Positions 1-6,473 are shown, numbered from the stretch's first letter. The stretch: 8,069 nucleotides of DNA from DAOUTW01 sp964523575 (GCA_964523575.1 CAZGAV010000113.1:1-8069); one strand, 5' to 3'. Numbers and translations: made by a program. The notes: generated by a model from the sequence alone, not told the origin.

Positions 1-525
1 GAAGAATTGATCAAGAAGGTGATTCGCAAAAAGCACCATTCGGTGCTCGAACATGCGATGGCAACCTTTCGTATCAAAGGTGGGTCGCGCGTTTTTACCC
101 ATGAACTGGTCCGGCACCGGCTGATGTCGCCGTCGCAGGAATCCCAGCGGTATGTCGAGTACGGCAAAACCCGGGATTTCGATCTGGTCGTGCCGCCGTC
201 GATCAAGGAGACCGAATATTTCGAACGGTATATGAAAATGGCCTCGGAAGCTGAGAGATTTTATTCGGAGATGGTTGCGGCCGGCGTCCCCAAAGAGGAC
301 GCCCGCTATATTCTTCCCAACGCGACCACGTCCGAAATCGTCATTTCGGCCAACCTGCGCGAATACCGCCATATTTTCGCGGTTCGCTGCCATCCCCGGG
401 CCCACTGGGAAATCAGGCACATATGTCTGGAGATGTTGAGGGTCCTGAAACGTGAAACGCCCATAATATTTTGGGATTATGAAATCGATGAAACCGCACA
501 ATGCGTAAAAATCACGGACGAATAG
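1..525 (+). CDS. thyX: Flavin-dependent thymidylate synthase ThyX (5' end missing)
   Basis: ThyX methylates dUMP to dTMP in the cytoplasm, using methylenetetrahydrofolate and reduced FAD. It replaces the unrelated ThyA and is common in anaerobes and deep-branching bacteria. The reading frame is open from base 1, so the true start lies left of the window; the TTG at base 7 is only an internal codon. The visible part begins in the conserved HxSVLEH segment (about bases 34-54). It contains the ThyX signature RHRx7S, with Arg-His-Arg at 112-120 and the serine at 142-144, inside a context ending SQRYVEYGK. The C-terminus carries the expected hydrophobic IIFWDYEID stretch before a TAG stop. About 174 residues are visible; the family is usually some 210-250 residues long, so only the N-terminal strand-helix region is missing. 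The stop is 15 bases before nrdJ, which implies one operon for deoxynucleotide synthesis. Family assignment is firm. Confidence 0.95.
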   Translation, partial: EELIKKVIRKKHHSVLEHAMATFRIKGGSRVFTHELVRHRLMSPSQESQRYVEYGKTRDFDLVVPPSIKETEYFERYMKMASEAERFYSEMVAAGVPKEDARYILPNATTSEIVISANLREYRHIFAVRCHPRAHWEIRHICLEMLRVLKRETPIIFWDYEIDETAQCVKITDE

Positions 526-540
526 CAGCGGAGGTCTTCC

Positions 541-2817
541 ATGGAGGATGTTAACACGAAAAAACAGCTTTTGACAGAAAACGCCATCAAAGTCCTCGAA
601 AAGCGCTATCTGGAAAAAGACGGCAAAGGCGTCATCACGGAAACGCCGGAAGGGCTGTTTCGCCGGGTGGCCAAAGCTATCGCCGCTCCGGACAAAACCT
701 TCGGCGCTACGCCCGAAGAACTTCAGGCGGTCGAAGATACGTTCTTCGAAATGATGAGCAATCTTGAGTTTATGCCTAATTCGCCGACTTTGATGAATGC
801 CGGGCGGCCGCTGGGGCAGTTGTCGGCCTGTTTCGTCCTGCCGATCGACGACAGCATGGAATCGATTTTTACGGCCGTGAAAAACACCGCCCTGATTCAC
901 AAGTCGGGCGGCGGGACGGGGTTTGCTTTCTCTCGTCTGCGGCCGGCCAATGCCGTCGTTGCTTCTACTTCGGGCGTTGCCTCGGGACCGATTTCATTCA
1001 TGAAAGTCATTAATGCCGCCACCGAAGCGGTCAAGCAGGGCGGCACCCGCCGCGGCGCCAACATGGGCATCCTGCGAGTCGATCATCCCGATATTATGGG
1101 CTTCATTACCTGCAAAGACAACCTGAGCGAATTGACCAATTTCAATATTTCCGTGGCCATCACCGATACCTTTATGCAGGCGGTGGAACAGGATAAAGAC
1201 TATGACCTGATCGATCCCCGGACGGAACAGCCGTATATGAAAGACGGCGCGCCCGTCCGCCTCAAAGCGCGTCAGGTTTTCGACGCCATCGTCGATCACG
1301 CTCATGCCACCGGCGAACCCGGCGTCATGTTTATCGACCGCATGAACGACGGTAACCCGGTGCGCAAGGTGGGGCTGTACGAATCGACCAACCCCTGCGG
1401 CGAACAGCCGCTCCTGCCCTACGAAAGCTGTAACCTCGGTTCGATCAATTTGTCCCGCATGTTGAGAGCCGTGGTCGATCCCAATACCCATTCGATGTTC
1501 AAATACGAGGTGGATTGGGAGTTGCTCGACAAGACCGTGGCCGACGCCGTCCATTTCCTGGATAATGTCATCGAGGCCAACCGTTATCCCCTGCCCGAAA
1601 TCGACGTCAACACCAAAAGCAACCGCAAGATCGGACTGGGCGTCATGGGCTGGGCCGATATGCTGATCCTTCTCGGAATCAAGTACCATTCCCGCCAGGC
1701 CTATGACTTGGCCGAAGAAATCATGCAACGTATCAAAAAGGTCGGCCATAAGATGTCGGGCAAGCTCGGCAAGAAGCGCGGCCATTTTCCGCTCTGGGAG
1801 AAATCGACCTTCTACGACGGTGGAACCGGCCCGGAAATGCGCAATTCGACGGTGACGACCATCGCGCCGACCGGTACCATTTCGATTATCGCCGGATGTT
1901 CCTCCGGAATCGAGCCGATTTTCGCCGTCAGTTATGTGCGCAACGTCATGGACAACACCAAGCTGGTTGAGGTCAATCCCTATTTCGAGAAGGTCGCCCG
2001 CGAGCGCGATTTCTATTCCGAGGAATTGATGCAACGCATCGCCGAAACCGGCTCCATCGCCGAATTGGAAGAAATCCCGGACGATGTCAAAGAGGTCTTC
2101 GTGACCGCCCACGATATCCCGCCAGAAGAGCATGTCACGATGCAGGCCGTCTGGCAGAAATACACCGACAACGCCGTTTCCAAAACCATCAATCTCCCTC
2201 ACGACGCTGGCATCGATGATGTCCGTCAGGCTTATCTGCAGGCTTTCAATCTGGGTTGCAAGGGAGTCACCGTGTATCGCGATGGTTGCCGCGCCGAGCA
2301 GGTCTTATCGACCGGACAAACCGGCCACTCCGATAAAAAAGACGCCGGGAAATCAGGTGCGGTTAAGGCCCGGGTCAAGGATCGGCCCGAGGAATTGACC
2401 GGCATTACCAGTAAAATCAAAACCGGTTACGGGAACCTGTATATCACCGTCAACACCCTCGACGGTAAGCCGTTTGAGGTTTTCGCCCAGATCGGCAAAT
2501 CGGGTTATTCGACCATGGCCGATACCGAAGCGATGTGCCGTTTGATTTCGCTGGCCCTTCGTTCCGGTGTCCCGGTCGATAACATCGTGGCCCAGCTCAA
2601 GGGTATCGGCGGTTCTTCCCCCGTCTTTGGCAATGGCGGACTGATTTCGTCCATCCCGGACGCTATCGCGATTGTTCTGCACAAACATTTCGGGGGGGGC
2701 AAGACCATAGCTCATGACATTGATATAAACGTGGAATACTGTCCCGATTGCGGCGCTCGTATCGAGCACGAATCGGGGTGTGTCGTATGCCGCAGTTGCG
2801 GTTACTCTAAATGTTAG
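541..2817 (+). CDS. nrdJ: Adenosylcobalamin-dependent (class II) ribonucleotide reductase
   Basis: Reduces ribonucleotides to deoxyribonucleotides in the cytoplasm, using a radical made from coenzyme B12, so it needs neither oxygen nor a second subunit. The 758-residue protein starts at an ATG 6 bases after a GGAGG ribosome binding site (530-534). There is no ATP-cone; the catalytic barrel starts directly. Key residues expected of the family are visible: Cys97 (first redox cysteine, after NSPTLMNAG), Asn284, Cys286 (thiyl-radical cysteine) and Glu288 in NPCGEQPLL, and Cys297 as redox partner, with the 11-residue spacing known from class II enzymes. SGGGTGF lies at 122-128, APTGTISI at 442-449 and YTDNAVSKTINLP at 541-553. 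A TSCPD-type domain spans about 608-715. The C-terminal tail (734-758) has Cys734, 737, 747, 750, 753 and 758, a zinc-ribbon or shuttle-cysteine tail. No intein is present, although this family often carries them. A run of eight G at 2692-2699 lies just before the tail. Assignment is firm. Confidence 0.97.
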   Translation: MEDVNTKKQLLTENAIKVLEKRYLEKDGKGVITETPEGLFRRVAKAIAAPDKTFGATPEELQAVEDTFFEMMSNLEFMPNSPTLMNAGRPLGQLSACFVLPIDDSMESIFTAVKNTALIHKSGGGTGFAFSRLRPANAVVASTSGVASGPISFMKVINAATEAVKQGGTRRGANMGILRVDHPDIMGFITCKDNLSELTNFNISVAITDTFMQAVEQDKDYDLIDPRTEQPYMKDGAPVRLKARQVFDAIVDHAHATGEPGVMFIDRMNDGNPVRKVGLYESTNPCGEQPLLPYESCNLGSINLSRMLRAVVDPNTHSMFKYEVDWELLDKTVADAVHFLDNVIEANRYPLPEIDVNTKSNRKIGLGVMGWADMLILLGIKYHSRQAYDLAEEIMQRIKKVGHKMSGKLGKKRGHFPLWEKSTFYDGGTGPEMRNSTVTTIAPTGTISIIAGCSSGIEPIFAVSYVRNVMDNTKLVEVNPYFEKVARERDFYSEELMQRIAETGSIAELEEIPDDVKEVFVTAHDIPPEEHVTMQAVWQKYTDNAVSKTINLPHDAGIDDVRQAYLQAFNLGCKGVTVYRDGCRAEQVLSTGQTGHSDKKDAGKSGAVKARVKDRPEELTGITSKIKTGYGNLYITVNTLDGKPFEVFAQIGKSGYSTMADTEAMCRLISLALRSGVPVDNIVAQLKGIGGSSPVFGNGGLISSIPDAIAIVLHKHFGGGKTIAHDIDINVEYCPDCGARIEHESGCVVCRSCGYSKC

Positions 2818-2878
2818 AAGGTCTGCCGGGGGGGAAACCGAAATCGGTTTTTCTCCCGGAGCGCAACCCGGTAAGAAT

Positions 2879-3502
2879 ATGGCGCCACAATATATCCCGG
2901 CCGGCCGGACATCGATCGTAAAAAAGGGGAAATCGGAATTTCAACTCCAGACCGAATATGCGGCTATGCCCCAACCGCGCATAACGACGACCATATTCGC
3001 CCAGGGCCGGGTTCTCCATAAGATAGAAAAATCGATCAATAGAACAGTCGAAACCGTCGAAGAGATGCATCTGGTGGAAGATATCATCAAGACTCAGCAT
3101 CTCGAGATTTCCAGAATAATTCGCGAGCGCGGTCTTCCCAGCCAGCCGGACAGTATCGTCGATGTGCCGCAGGAGTTGACTCGTTCGGAGCAGATGCGCC
3201 GGATGGATGAAGTCGAGCAGGTGTTCCGAATCACCTTCGACGGCCGTCTTGCGGATGATTCGCAGTTGAGCGACGAGTTCAAGAAATTTTTCAAACATAT
3301 CATAAAAGAATTACCCCAGATGATGATGGTTTTCGCGTCGATACCGGGAAAGACGGAAAGGCGCGAAGAAGGCATCTATGAACTGGAGCCGGGGAGAATT
3401 TTATTGATTTCAACCGGTATCGAGTATTTTCTGATTCTTCTCAAGCCGGGCACTCCATACGAAACCGTAGCCGGCCCTCTCAAGCAGATTTTCGATATAT
3501 AG
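2879..3502 (+). CDS. Uncharacterised protein, possible roadblock/longin-like C-terminal domain
   Basis: I do not recognise a named family. The ATG at 2879 is preferred: it gives 207 residues and begins just before a conserved-looking stretch (SIVKKGKSEFQLQTEY). The frame is open back to a GTG at 2780, but that start would overlap nrdJ by 38 bases and add a low-complexity N-terminus. No clear Shine-Dalgarno precedes either start. There is no signal peptide or membrane segment, so it is probably cytoplasmic. The N-terminal 80 residues look like beta strands followed by a helix rich in Glu, Val and Ile. A polar linker follows (about 82-115). The last 90 residues alternate a helix (DEFKKFFKHIIKEL) with strands (MMMVFASIPG, RILLISTGIEYFLILL), a pattern reminiscent of roadblock/LC7 folds; this is inference only. 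It sits directly after nrdJ in the same direction and is probably co-transcribed, but no role in nucleotide metabolism can be read from it. Confidence 0.75.
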   Translation: MAPQYIPAGRTSIVKKGKSEFQLQTEYAAMPQPRITTTIFAQGRVLHKIEKSINRTVETVEEMHLVEDIIKTQHLEISRIIRERGLPSQPDSIVDVPQELTRSEQMRRMDEVEQVFRITFDGRLADDSQLSDEFKKFFKHIIKELPQMMMVFASIPGKTERREEGIYELEPGRILLISTGIEYFLILLKPGTPYETVAGPLKQIFDI

Positions 3503-3507
3503 AAAAA

Positions 3508-3685
3508 GAGAGAGAGAATTGCTTTGAAAAAACTCCTCAATACCACACGGTAAAGGGTTTTTACAGCCACCTCGGTATTTCGCTTTCGCTACCGCCCTTG
3601 CAGAGCAGGTCACGGCGTACGCTCAACCGTATAGGGACAACCTTCATTATTGAGGTGTTAGAGATTTTTCAAATATCTCTCTCTC
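3508..3685 (+). ncRNA. Candidate structured non-coding RNA (6S-like long hairpin)
   Basis: The stretch holds no credible ORF but has strong dyad symmetry. Three perfectly complementary blocks nest inside each other: 3508-3517 (GAGAGAGAGA) with 3676-3685, 3523-3531 (TTTGAAAAA) with 3665-3673, and 3535-3542 (CCTCAATA) with 3648-3655. They are separated by short asymmetric internal loops. The 105-base interior can also fold: ACGGT 3547-3551 with ACCGT 3626-3630, AAGGG 3553-3557 with CCCTT 3595-3599, and CGGTA 3573-3577 with TACCG 3590-3594. Total length near 180 and a long closing stem around an open middle resemble 6S RNA, but I could not match conserved 6S bases. A TATATA at 3496-3501 is rightly placed as a -10 for a start near 3508, without a good -35. 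No U-tract follows. The strand is assumed from the neighbours. A non-autonomous mobile element or attenuation structure upstream of pyrE is an alternative. Confidence 0.45.
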
Positions 3686-3771
3686 CCTGATTAAATCTAC
3701 GTGTCTAAAATGGCAATAGCAACAACTTTTTTGGAATAGAATAATTTTCGCTTTTATTCCCCATATGATAG

Positions 3772-3780
3772 TGGTATAAT
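3772..3780 (+). promoter_or_regulatory. Extended -10 promoter of pyrE
   Basis: TATAAT at 3775-3780 matches the sigma-70 -10 consensus perfectly and is preceded by TGG, the extended -10 element. The -35 region at 3752-3757 (TTTTAT) is weak, as is usual when the extended -10 is present. The predicted start falls near base 3787. Two mutually exclusive hairpins (GGAATA 3733-3738 with TATTCC 3755-3760, or GAATAA 3739-3744 with TTATTC 3754-3759) overlap the -35 and could be an operator. Confidence 0.6.
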
Positions 3781-3786
3781 GCCGCA

Positions 3787-3834
3787 ATGATGGAGAAGCG
3801 AGGATGGGAACCGGAGGTCGCCGTCAATGAATGA
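3787..3834 (+). CDS. Possible 15-codon leader peptide of pyrE
   Basis: A 15-codon frame (MMEKRGWEPEVAVNE) begins at an ATG exactly where the extended -10 promoter predicts transcription to start, so it would be translated leaderless. Its TGA (3832-3834) overlaps the pyrE ATG (3831-3833) in the ATGA arrangement typical of translational coupling. The GGAGG of pyrE (3813-3817) lies inside it. Chance is a real alternative for so short a frame. Confidence 0.25.
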   Translation: MMEKRGWEPEVAVNE

Positions 3835-4421
3835 GGATGAAGATGACCAACGATGAAATAATGCAGATATTCTATGACTCCGGAGCTATGCTCAAAGGCC
3901 ATTTCAAATTGAGTTCCGGGCGACACAGCGACGTCTATTTCGAGAAATTCACCATCCTCCGGCAACCCCCTTATGTCGAAAAATTATGCAGGCTCATGAG
4001 CGAATTGTTTCGCGGCGACCGCGTCGAACTGGTGGTCGGTCCCACCACCGGTGGAGTGCTGATCGCCTATGAAACGGCCAAACAACTCGGCGTCGATTCC
4101 ATCTATGCCGAAGCCGCCGAAGACGGCAAGTCCCGAATATTCAAACGGGGCTTCAGTATAGATCCCGGAACCAGAGTCCTGATTGTCGATGATATCATGA
4201 CCACGGGACGCTCGGTGCGCGAAGTCATCGAACTTTGCCGGAGCTACGACGCGAAAATCGTCGGTCTGGGAGTACTGCTCGACCGTTCTGGCGGCAAAAC
4301 GACCTTCGATTATCCCCTTAAAGCTCTGGCAACCATATCGGCCGACAGTTGGGACCCGTCCGATTGCCCCTTATGCGCCGGAAATATTCCCATCACTCAG
4401 CGGGGGAGCCGTAAATTTTAA
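3831..4421 (+). CDS. pyrE: Orotate phosphoribosyltransferase
   Basis: Transfers the phosphoribosyl group of PRPP to orotate, giving OMP in de novo pyrimidine synthesis, in the cytoplasm. The 196-residue length is normal for the family. The N-terminal segment (GHFKLSSGRHSDVYFEKF) is the orotate-binding signature. GPTTGGVLIAYETA follows near residue 70. The PRPP-binding loop LIVDDIMTTG has its two aspartates at 120 and 121. The C-terminus has a CPLC motif (Cys179, Cys182) and a PI-x-QRGS tail, seen in a subset of bacterial and archaeal PyrE. The first ATG (3831) is 13 bases after GGAGG (3813-3817), rather far; the in-frame ATG at 3843 has GAGG (3833-3836) 6 bases before it and begins the sequence at MTNDEIM, as homologues usually do. 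Either start is possible. It has its own promoter and is followed by an outer-membrane protein gene with a 46-base gap. Confidence 0.95.
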   Translation: MRMKMTNDEIMQIFYDSGAMLKGHFKLSSGRHSDVYFEKFTILRQPPYVEKLCRLMSELFRGDRVELVVGPTTGGVLIAYETAKQLGVDSIYAEAAEDGKSRIFKRGFSIDPGTRVLIVDDIMTTGRSVREVIELCRSYDAKIVGLGVLLDRSGGKTTFDYPLKALATISADSWDPSDCPLCAGNIPITQRGSRKF

Positions 4422-4467
4422 TTGAATGCCCGCCCGCGCAAATCCGTCTAATATTCAAGGAGATAAT

Positions 4468-5112
4468 GTGCGCATTGGCAAATTGACACTTCTGTTCATC
4501 GGCCTTGTCCTGATGTTACAGGCGATTTCCGCGAAAGCCCAGATCCCCTTGGAGAATCTCGACTTCGGTATCAAGATCGGGACCGGTATCAGTCATGCGG
4601 CCGATTACAATGGCGACTCCAAATCCCGAACGGGGTATTTGGGCGGCGCCCAGATTGGTCTCCGGCAAAACCGGCTGATATCCCTCCAGTTGGAACTCAT
4701 GTATATTATCAAGGGATATAAGGTCGATAATGTCCGGGAATTCGACGGCGTCGGCAACGTCATTGGCCAGGGTAATTTTGATTTCATTTTCAACTATATC
4801 GAAATGCCTTTGCTGGCCAAGATCATGCCTCCGGTCGGAGGCAAATATACGCCCTATTTTGTAGTCGGAGGTTTTGCGGCCTATAATGTCGATAATAAAA
4901 TGCGCCTCGACACCACCATCCCCTTTGATTTTGACATAATCAATGCCGGCGATCTCGATTACGGCCTGATTGTCGGCGCCGGACTGGATATAAAAGCCGG
5001 AGACGGCCGGGTTTTCATCGAAAGCCGATATGATATCAGCTTCGGCGAGGTCGTTAAGCAGCAGAACCAGAAACTGCGGATGCTGACTTTCCAGATCGGT
5101 TATGGCTGGTAA
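4468..5112 (+). CDS. Outer-membrane beta-barrel protein (PorT/OmpA-barrel type)
   Basis: The start is set at GTG 4468 because AAGGAG (4457-4462) lies 5 bases before it and the protein then begins with a clean signal peptide: MRIGKL, a hydrophobic core to about residue 20, and a signal-peptidase site after SAKA (residue 24). The in-frame ATG at 4426 lacks a ribosome binding site and would spoil the signal. The mature part (about 190 residues) has alternating hydrophobic and polar residues, many Gly, Tyr and Phe, and recurrent turn-like DG/NG motifs, as in small eight-stranded barrels of FCB bacteria. It ends in FQIGYGW, with the terminal aromatic residue recognised by the BAM machinery. The role is unknown; small barrels of this type are structural or adhesive and no ligand can be inferred. 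Probably read from the pyrE promoter. Confidence 0.85.
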   Translation: MRIGKLTLLFIGLVLMLQAISAKAQIPLENLDFGIKIGTGISHAADYNGDSKSRTGYLGGAQIGLRQNRLISLQLELMYIIKGYKVDNVREFDGVGNVIGQGNFDFIFNYIEMPLLAKIMPPVGGKYTPYFVVGGFAAYNVDNKMRLDTTIPFDFDIINAGDLDYGLIVGAGLDIKAGDGRVFIESRYDISFGEVVKQQNQKLRMLTFQIGYGW

Positions 5113-5162
5113 GCGCCGCGATTGGTTCGATCACCCAAATCAAACGAAATTTCATTGACCGG

Positions 5163-5190
5163 GGAACCTTCAGCCTTGTTCGGCTGTTCC
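5163..5190 (+). terminator. Hairpin after the barrel gene, possible weak terminator
   Basis: CAGCC (5171-5175) pairs with GGCTG (5182-5186), and GGAA (5163-5166) with TTCC (5187-5190) across a 4-base bulge. A T5 run follows only at 5202-5206, inside a second short inverted repeat (ACTAAAA 5194-5200 with TTTTAGT 5203-5209). The position, 50 bases after the stop, suits termination of the pyrE transcript, but the distance to the T-run makes it a poor intrinsic terminator. Confidence 0.4.
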
Positions 5191-5277
5191 TCTACTAAAA
5201 CTTTTTAGTTGCTGATGCGTATAATACGTAAATGAATGCCGGATGCACCGCCGGCTGGTTAGAGGGCAATTTGAAAC

Positions 5278-5307
5278 TTGACTTTTACCAATAGTGGACG
5301 ATATTAG
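5278..5307 (+). promoter_or_regulatory. Candidate promoter for the small RNA at 5313-5386
   Basis: TTGACT (5278-5283) matches five of six bases of the -35 consensus. TATTAG (5302-5307), 18 bases further on, matches four of six of the -10 consensus. The implied start is near 5313-5315, at the 5' foot of the stem-loop that follows. No protein gene on this strand lies downstream before 6474. Confidence 0.45.
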
Positions 5308-5312
5308 TAGTG

Positions 5313-5386
5313 TAACTCACTAGACACCCCTCCCGTTTAGTGAGTGTCAGGCCGCCGGATGCTCTCAGCTTCCGGCGGTTGCTTTT
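5313..5386 (+). ncRNA. Candidate small RNA with anti-Shine-Dalgarno loop
   Basis: A stand-alone unit of about 74 bases lies in an intergenic region, bracketed by a plausible promoter (5278-5307) and a strong intrinsic terminator (5351-5386). Its first stem is a perfect 8-bp inverted repeat, ACTCACTA 5315-5322 with TAGTGAGT 5338-5345. It displays a 15-base loop containing CACCCCTCCCG. The CCUCC in this loop is the complement of ribosome binding sites (GGAGG), a feature known from C-rich-loop regulatory sRNAs that block translation. The second hairpin is the terminator. The next gene lies on the other strand and converges on it, so this is not a leader of a protein gene. It could instead be just a tail of the upstream transcript. 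Confidence 0.4.
5351..5386 (+). terminator. Intrinsic terminator
   Basis: GCCGCCGGA (5351-5359) pairs with TCCGGCGGT (5371-5379): seven G-C rich pairs plus a flanking G-T and an A-T. A short inner GCT/AGC extends the stem, and TTGCTTTT follows. It is oriented for plus-strand transcription. It ends either the candidate small RNA or readthrough from the pyrE transcript. In the minus direction there is no T-run, so it would not stop the radical SAM transcript efficiently. Confidence 0.7.
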
Positions 5387-5423
5387 GGGGCTAAGATTGT
5401 TTCAACGATTTTTTGAGGTGATC

Positions 5424-6329
5424 CTATTCCAGACCATAGACTTGCTTTGGGGTCAGATATTGAGGGAAGCGGTCGATCAGGGCCTTTCGAACCGTGTAAC
5501 AAAAATGGCAGGCATCGACATAGGCCGCTTCATGGGCCACCTCGTATTTCCGCGCCAGAAGGGCGGGGCCGCCCTCGATTAGCGGTCCGCATATCGGATG
5601 TTCGGCGGCCCTGTAATCTCGAACCATCGCCGACAGGAGCGTTTCCCACATGTTGCCCATGCTGATTCCCTGACAAATATGAACATTGCCGAAAGCATCC
5701 ACATGCACTCGCTCGGGGTGTTCGAGCTCTTCATGGGGACAGCAGGTAAGTCCTTCGCTGGGTTGCCGCGGCAGGTTGTCAATCAATTTGTCCACCGCCC
5801 GTCCGCGTATCATCGAGCCGCCGCCCACGACCGGTTTGCCTTTATTCTCGCCGCTGTCGCTCATGATTATCTCGGGGGAATCGATGCAGATGGAGCCGAC
5901 CGGCAACCCCAGCTTTTCGGCCGCACGGCGGGCGATTTTCGCGGTGTTGGTCTTTTCGTCGGCGTCGCCCTGATGAAAGGCGTCGTCACTGAGGCTGAGA
6001 TCGTCGATACCCATCGTCACCAGCGGTTGAAGCCATAGCCTGGCGTCATCTTCGGATGTCGCCCAGTATGAATTGGAAACGATGCCGACCTTAAAACCTT
6101 TTTCTTTGGCCAGCCTGATGCCTTCGATCAGCAGAGGATAATAAAGAAACGGTTCGCCGCCTTCGTAATATATCCACTCCACGGTGCCGATTTTGACGCC
6201 GTCATCGAGGACCGCCCTGATTTGTTCAGTCGTGAACGTCCCTTTTGAGAAAGGTGTGCAGTACAGGAAGCAATGATCGCATTCAAAACTGCACATATAG
6301 GTCAAAAGAAAATGAATACCGGTCAACAT
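5424..6329 (-). CDS. Radical SAM enzyme of unknown substrate
   Basis: A 301-residue cytoplasmic protein with the radical SAM cluster motif CxxxCxxC (Cys13, Cys17, Cys20), which binds a [4Fe-4S] cluster that cleaves S-adenosylmethionine. A further Cys24 follows. YYEGGEPFL (54-62) is the SAM-binding GGE motif. The C-terminal third has more cysteines (196, 197, 219, 247, 274, 277) with the phrases HVDAFGNVHICQG and DACHFCY, like a SPASM-type or twitch-type auxiliary iron-sulfur domain, so peptide modification or another maturase role is possible. The start is the ATG at 6329, with GAGG at 6335-6338 five bases upstream; the in-frame GTG at 6333-6335 overlaps that site. No peptide precursor or partner is evident next to it. 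The closest neighbour, the CGGC protein, is divergent. The fold is sure, the substrate unknown. Confidence 0.9.
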   Translation of the reverse strand: MLTGIHFLLTYMCSFECDHCFLYCTPFSKGTFTTEQIRAVLDDGVKIGTVEWIYYEGGEPFLYYPLLIEGIRLAKEKGFKVGIVSNSYWATSEDDARLWLQPLVTMGIDDLSLSDDAFHQGDADEKTNTAKIARRAAEKLGLPVGSICIDSPEIIMSDSGENKGKPVVGGGSMIRGRAVDKLIDNLPRQPSEGLTCCPHEELEHPERVHVDAFGNVHICQGISMGNMWETLLSAMVRDYRAAEHPICGPLIEGGPALLARKYEVAHEAAYVDACHFCYTVRKALIDRFPQYLTPKQVYGLE

Positions 6330-6473
6330 AAACACCTCGGGTTTGTATTCAAAATGAATCCTTCGCCGGATCGTTTCAACAAAAAAGGTCTTGCCATCGG
6401 GGCGTTGTCGTCTTAATTTTAATCATAGACTAATTTAGCTAATATTGACCGGGGTATAGAAAAGAGGAGGGTC

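Larger units (their letters stand above)
5113..5423. other. Non-coding region rich in hairpins
   Basis: I see no protein gene here: the short plus-strand frame beginning at 5340 runs into the antisense of the radical SAM gene. Apart from the hairpin at 5163-5190, the small RNA candidate and its terminator, it holds a compact dyad CGTAT-A-ATACG at 5218-5228, which includes a TATAAT but has no matching -35. It also holds a 5-bp hairpin GCCGG 5238-5242 with CCGGC 5251-5255. GCCGGATGC occurs twice, at 5238-5246 and 5354-5362, each time as the left arm of a hairpin. Confidence 0.6.

Noticed and set aside
994..2202. 402-residue open frame on the minus strand, with others at 2353-2769 and 2807-3298
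   Set aside because: It lies wholly antisense to nrdJ, whose catalytic motifs are intact. The frame is open because of codon bias and the product has no recognisable domain. The others are likewise antisense to nrdJ and to the hypothetical gene.
541..2817. Intein or frameshift in nrdJ
   Set aside because: The frame is continuous, all conserved motifs follow one another at normal spacing, and no splicing-domain residues are seen.
2780..2878. Upstream GTG start for the protein ending at 3502
   Set aside because: It would overlap nrdJ by 38 bases and add a low-complexity N-terminus; the ATG at 2879 fits better, though neither has a strong ribosome binding site.
3508..3685. tmRNA, SRP RNA, RNase P RNA or a known riboswitch
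   Set aside because: None of their hallmark sequences (for example the RNase P GAGGAAAGTC or the SRP tetraloop region) is present; only a general 6S-like shape remains.
4426..4467. ATG start for the barrel protein
   Set aside because: It has no ribosome binding site and would put a polar 14-residue extension before the signal peptide; GTG 4468 has AAGGAG at the right distance.
5124..5134. GGTTCGATCAC resembling a tRNA T-loop
   Set aside because: No acceptor, D or anticodon stems can be formed around it.
5220..5225. Perfect TATAAT as a promoter
   Set aside because: No acceptable -35 at 16-18 bases and no extended -10; it is more likely part of the CGTAT-A-ATACG dyad.
5340..6038. Several plus-strand open frames of 72-146 codons
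   Set aside because: They are shadows of the minus-strand radical SAM gene, which carries clear CxxxCxxC and GGE motifs.
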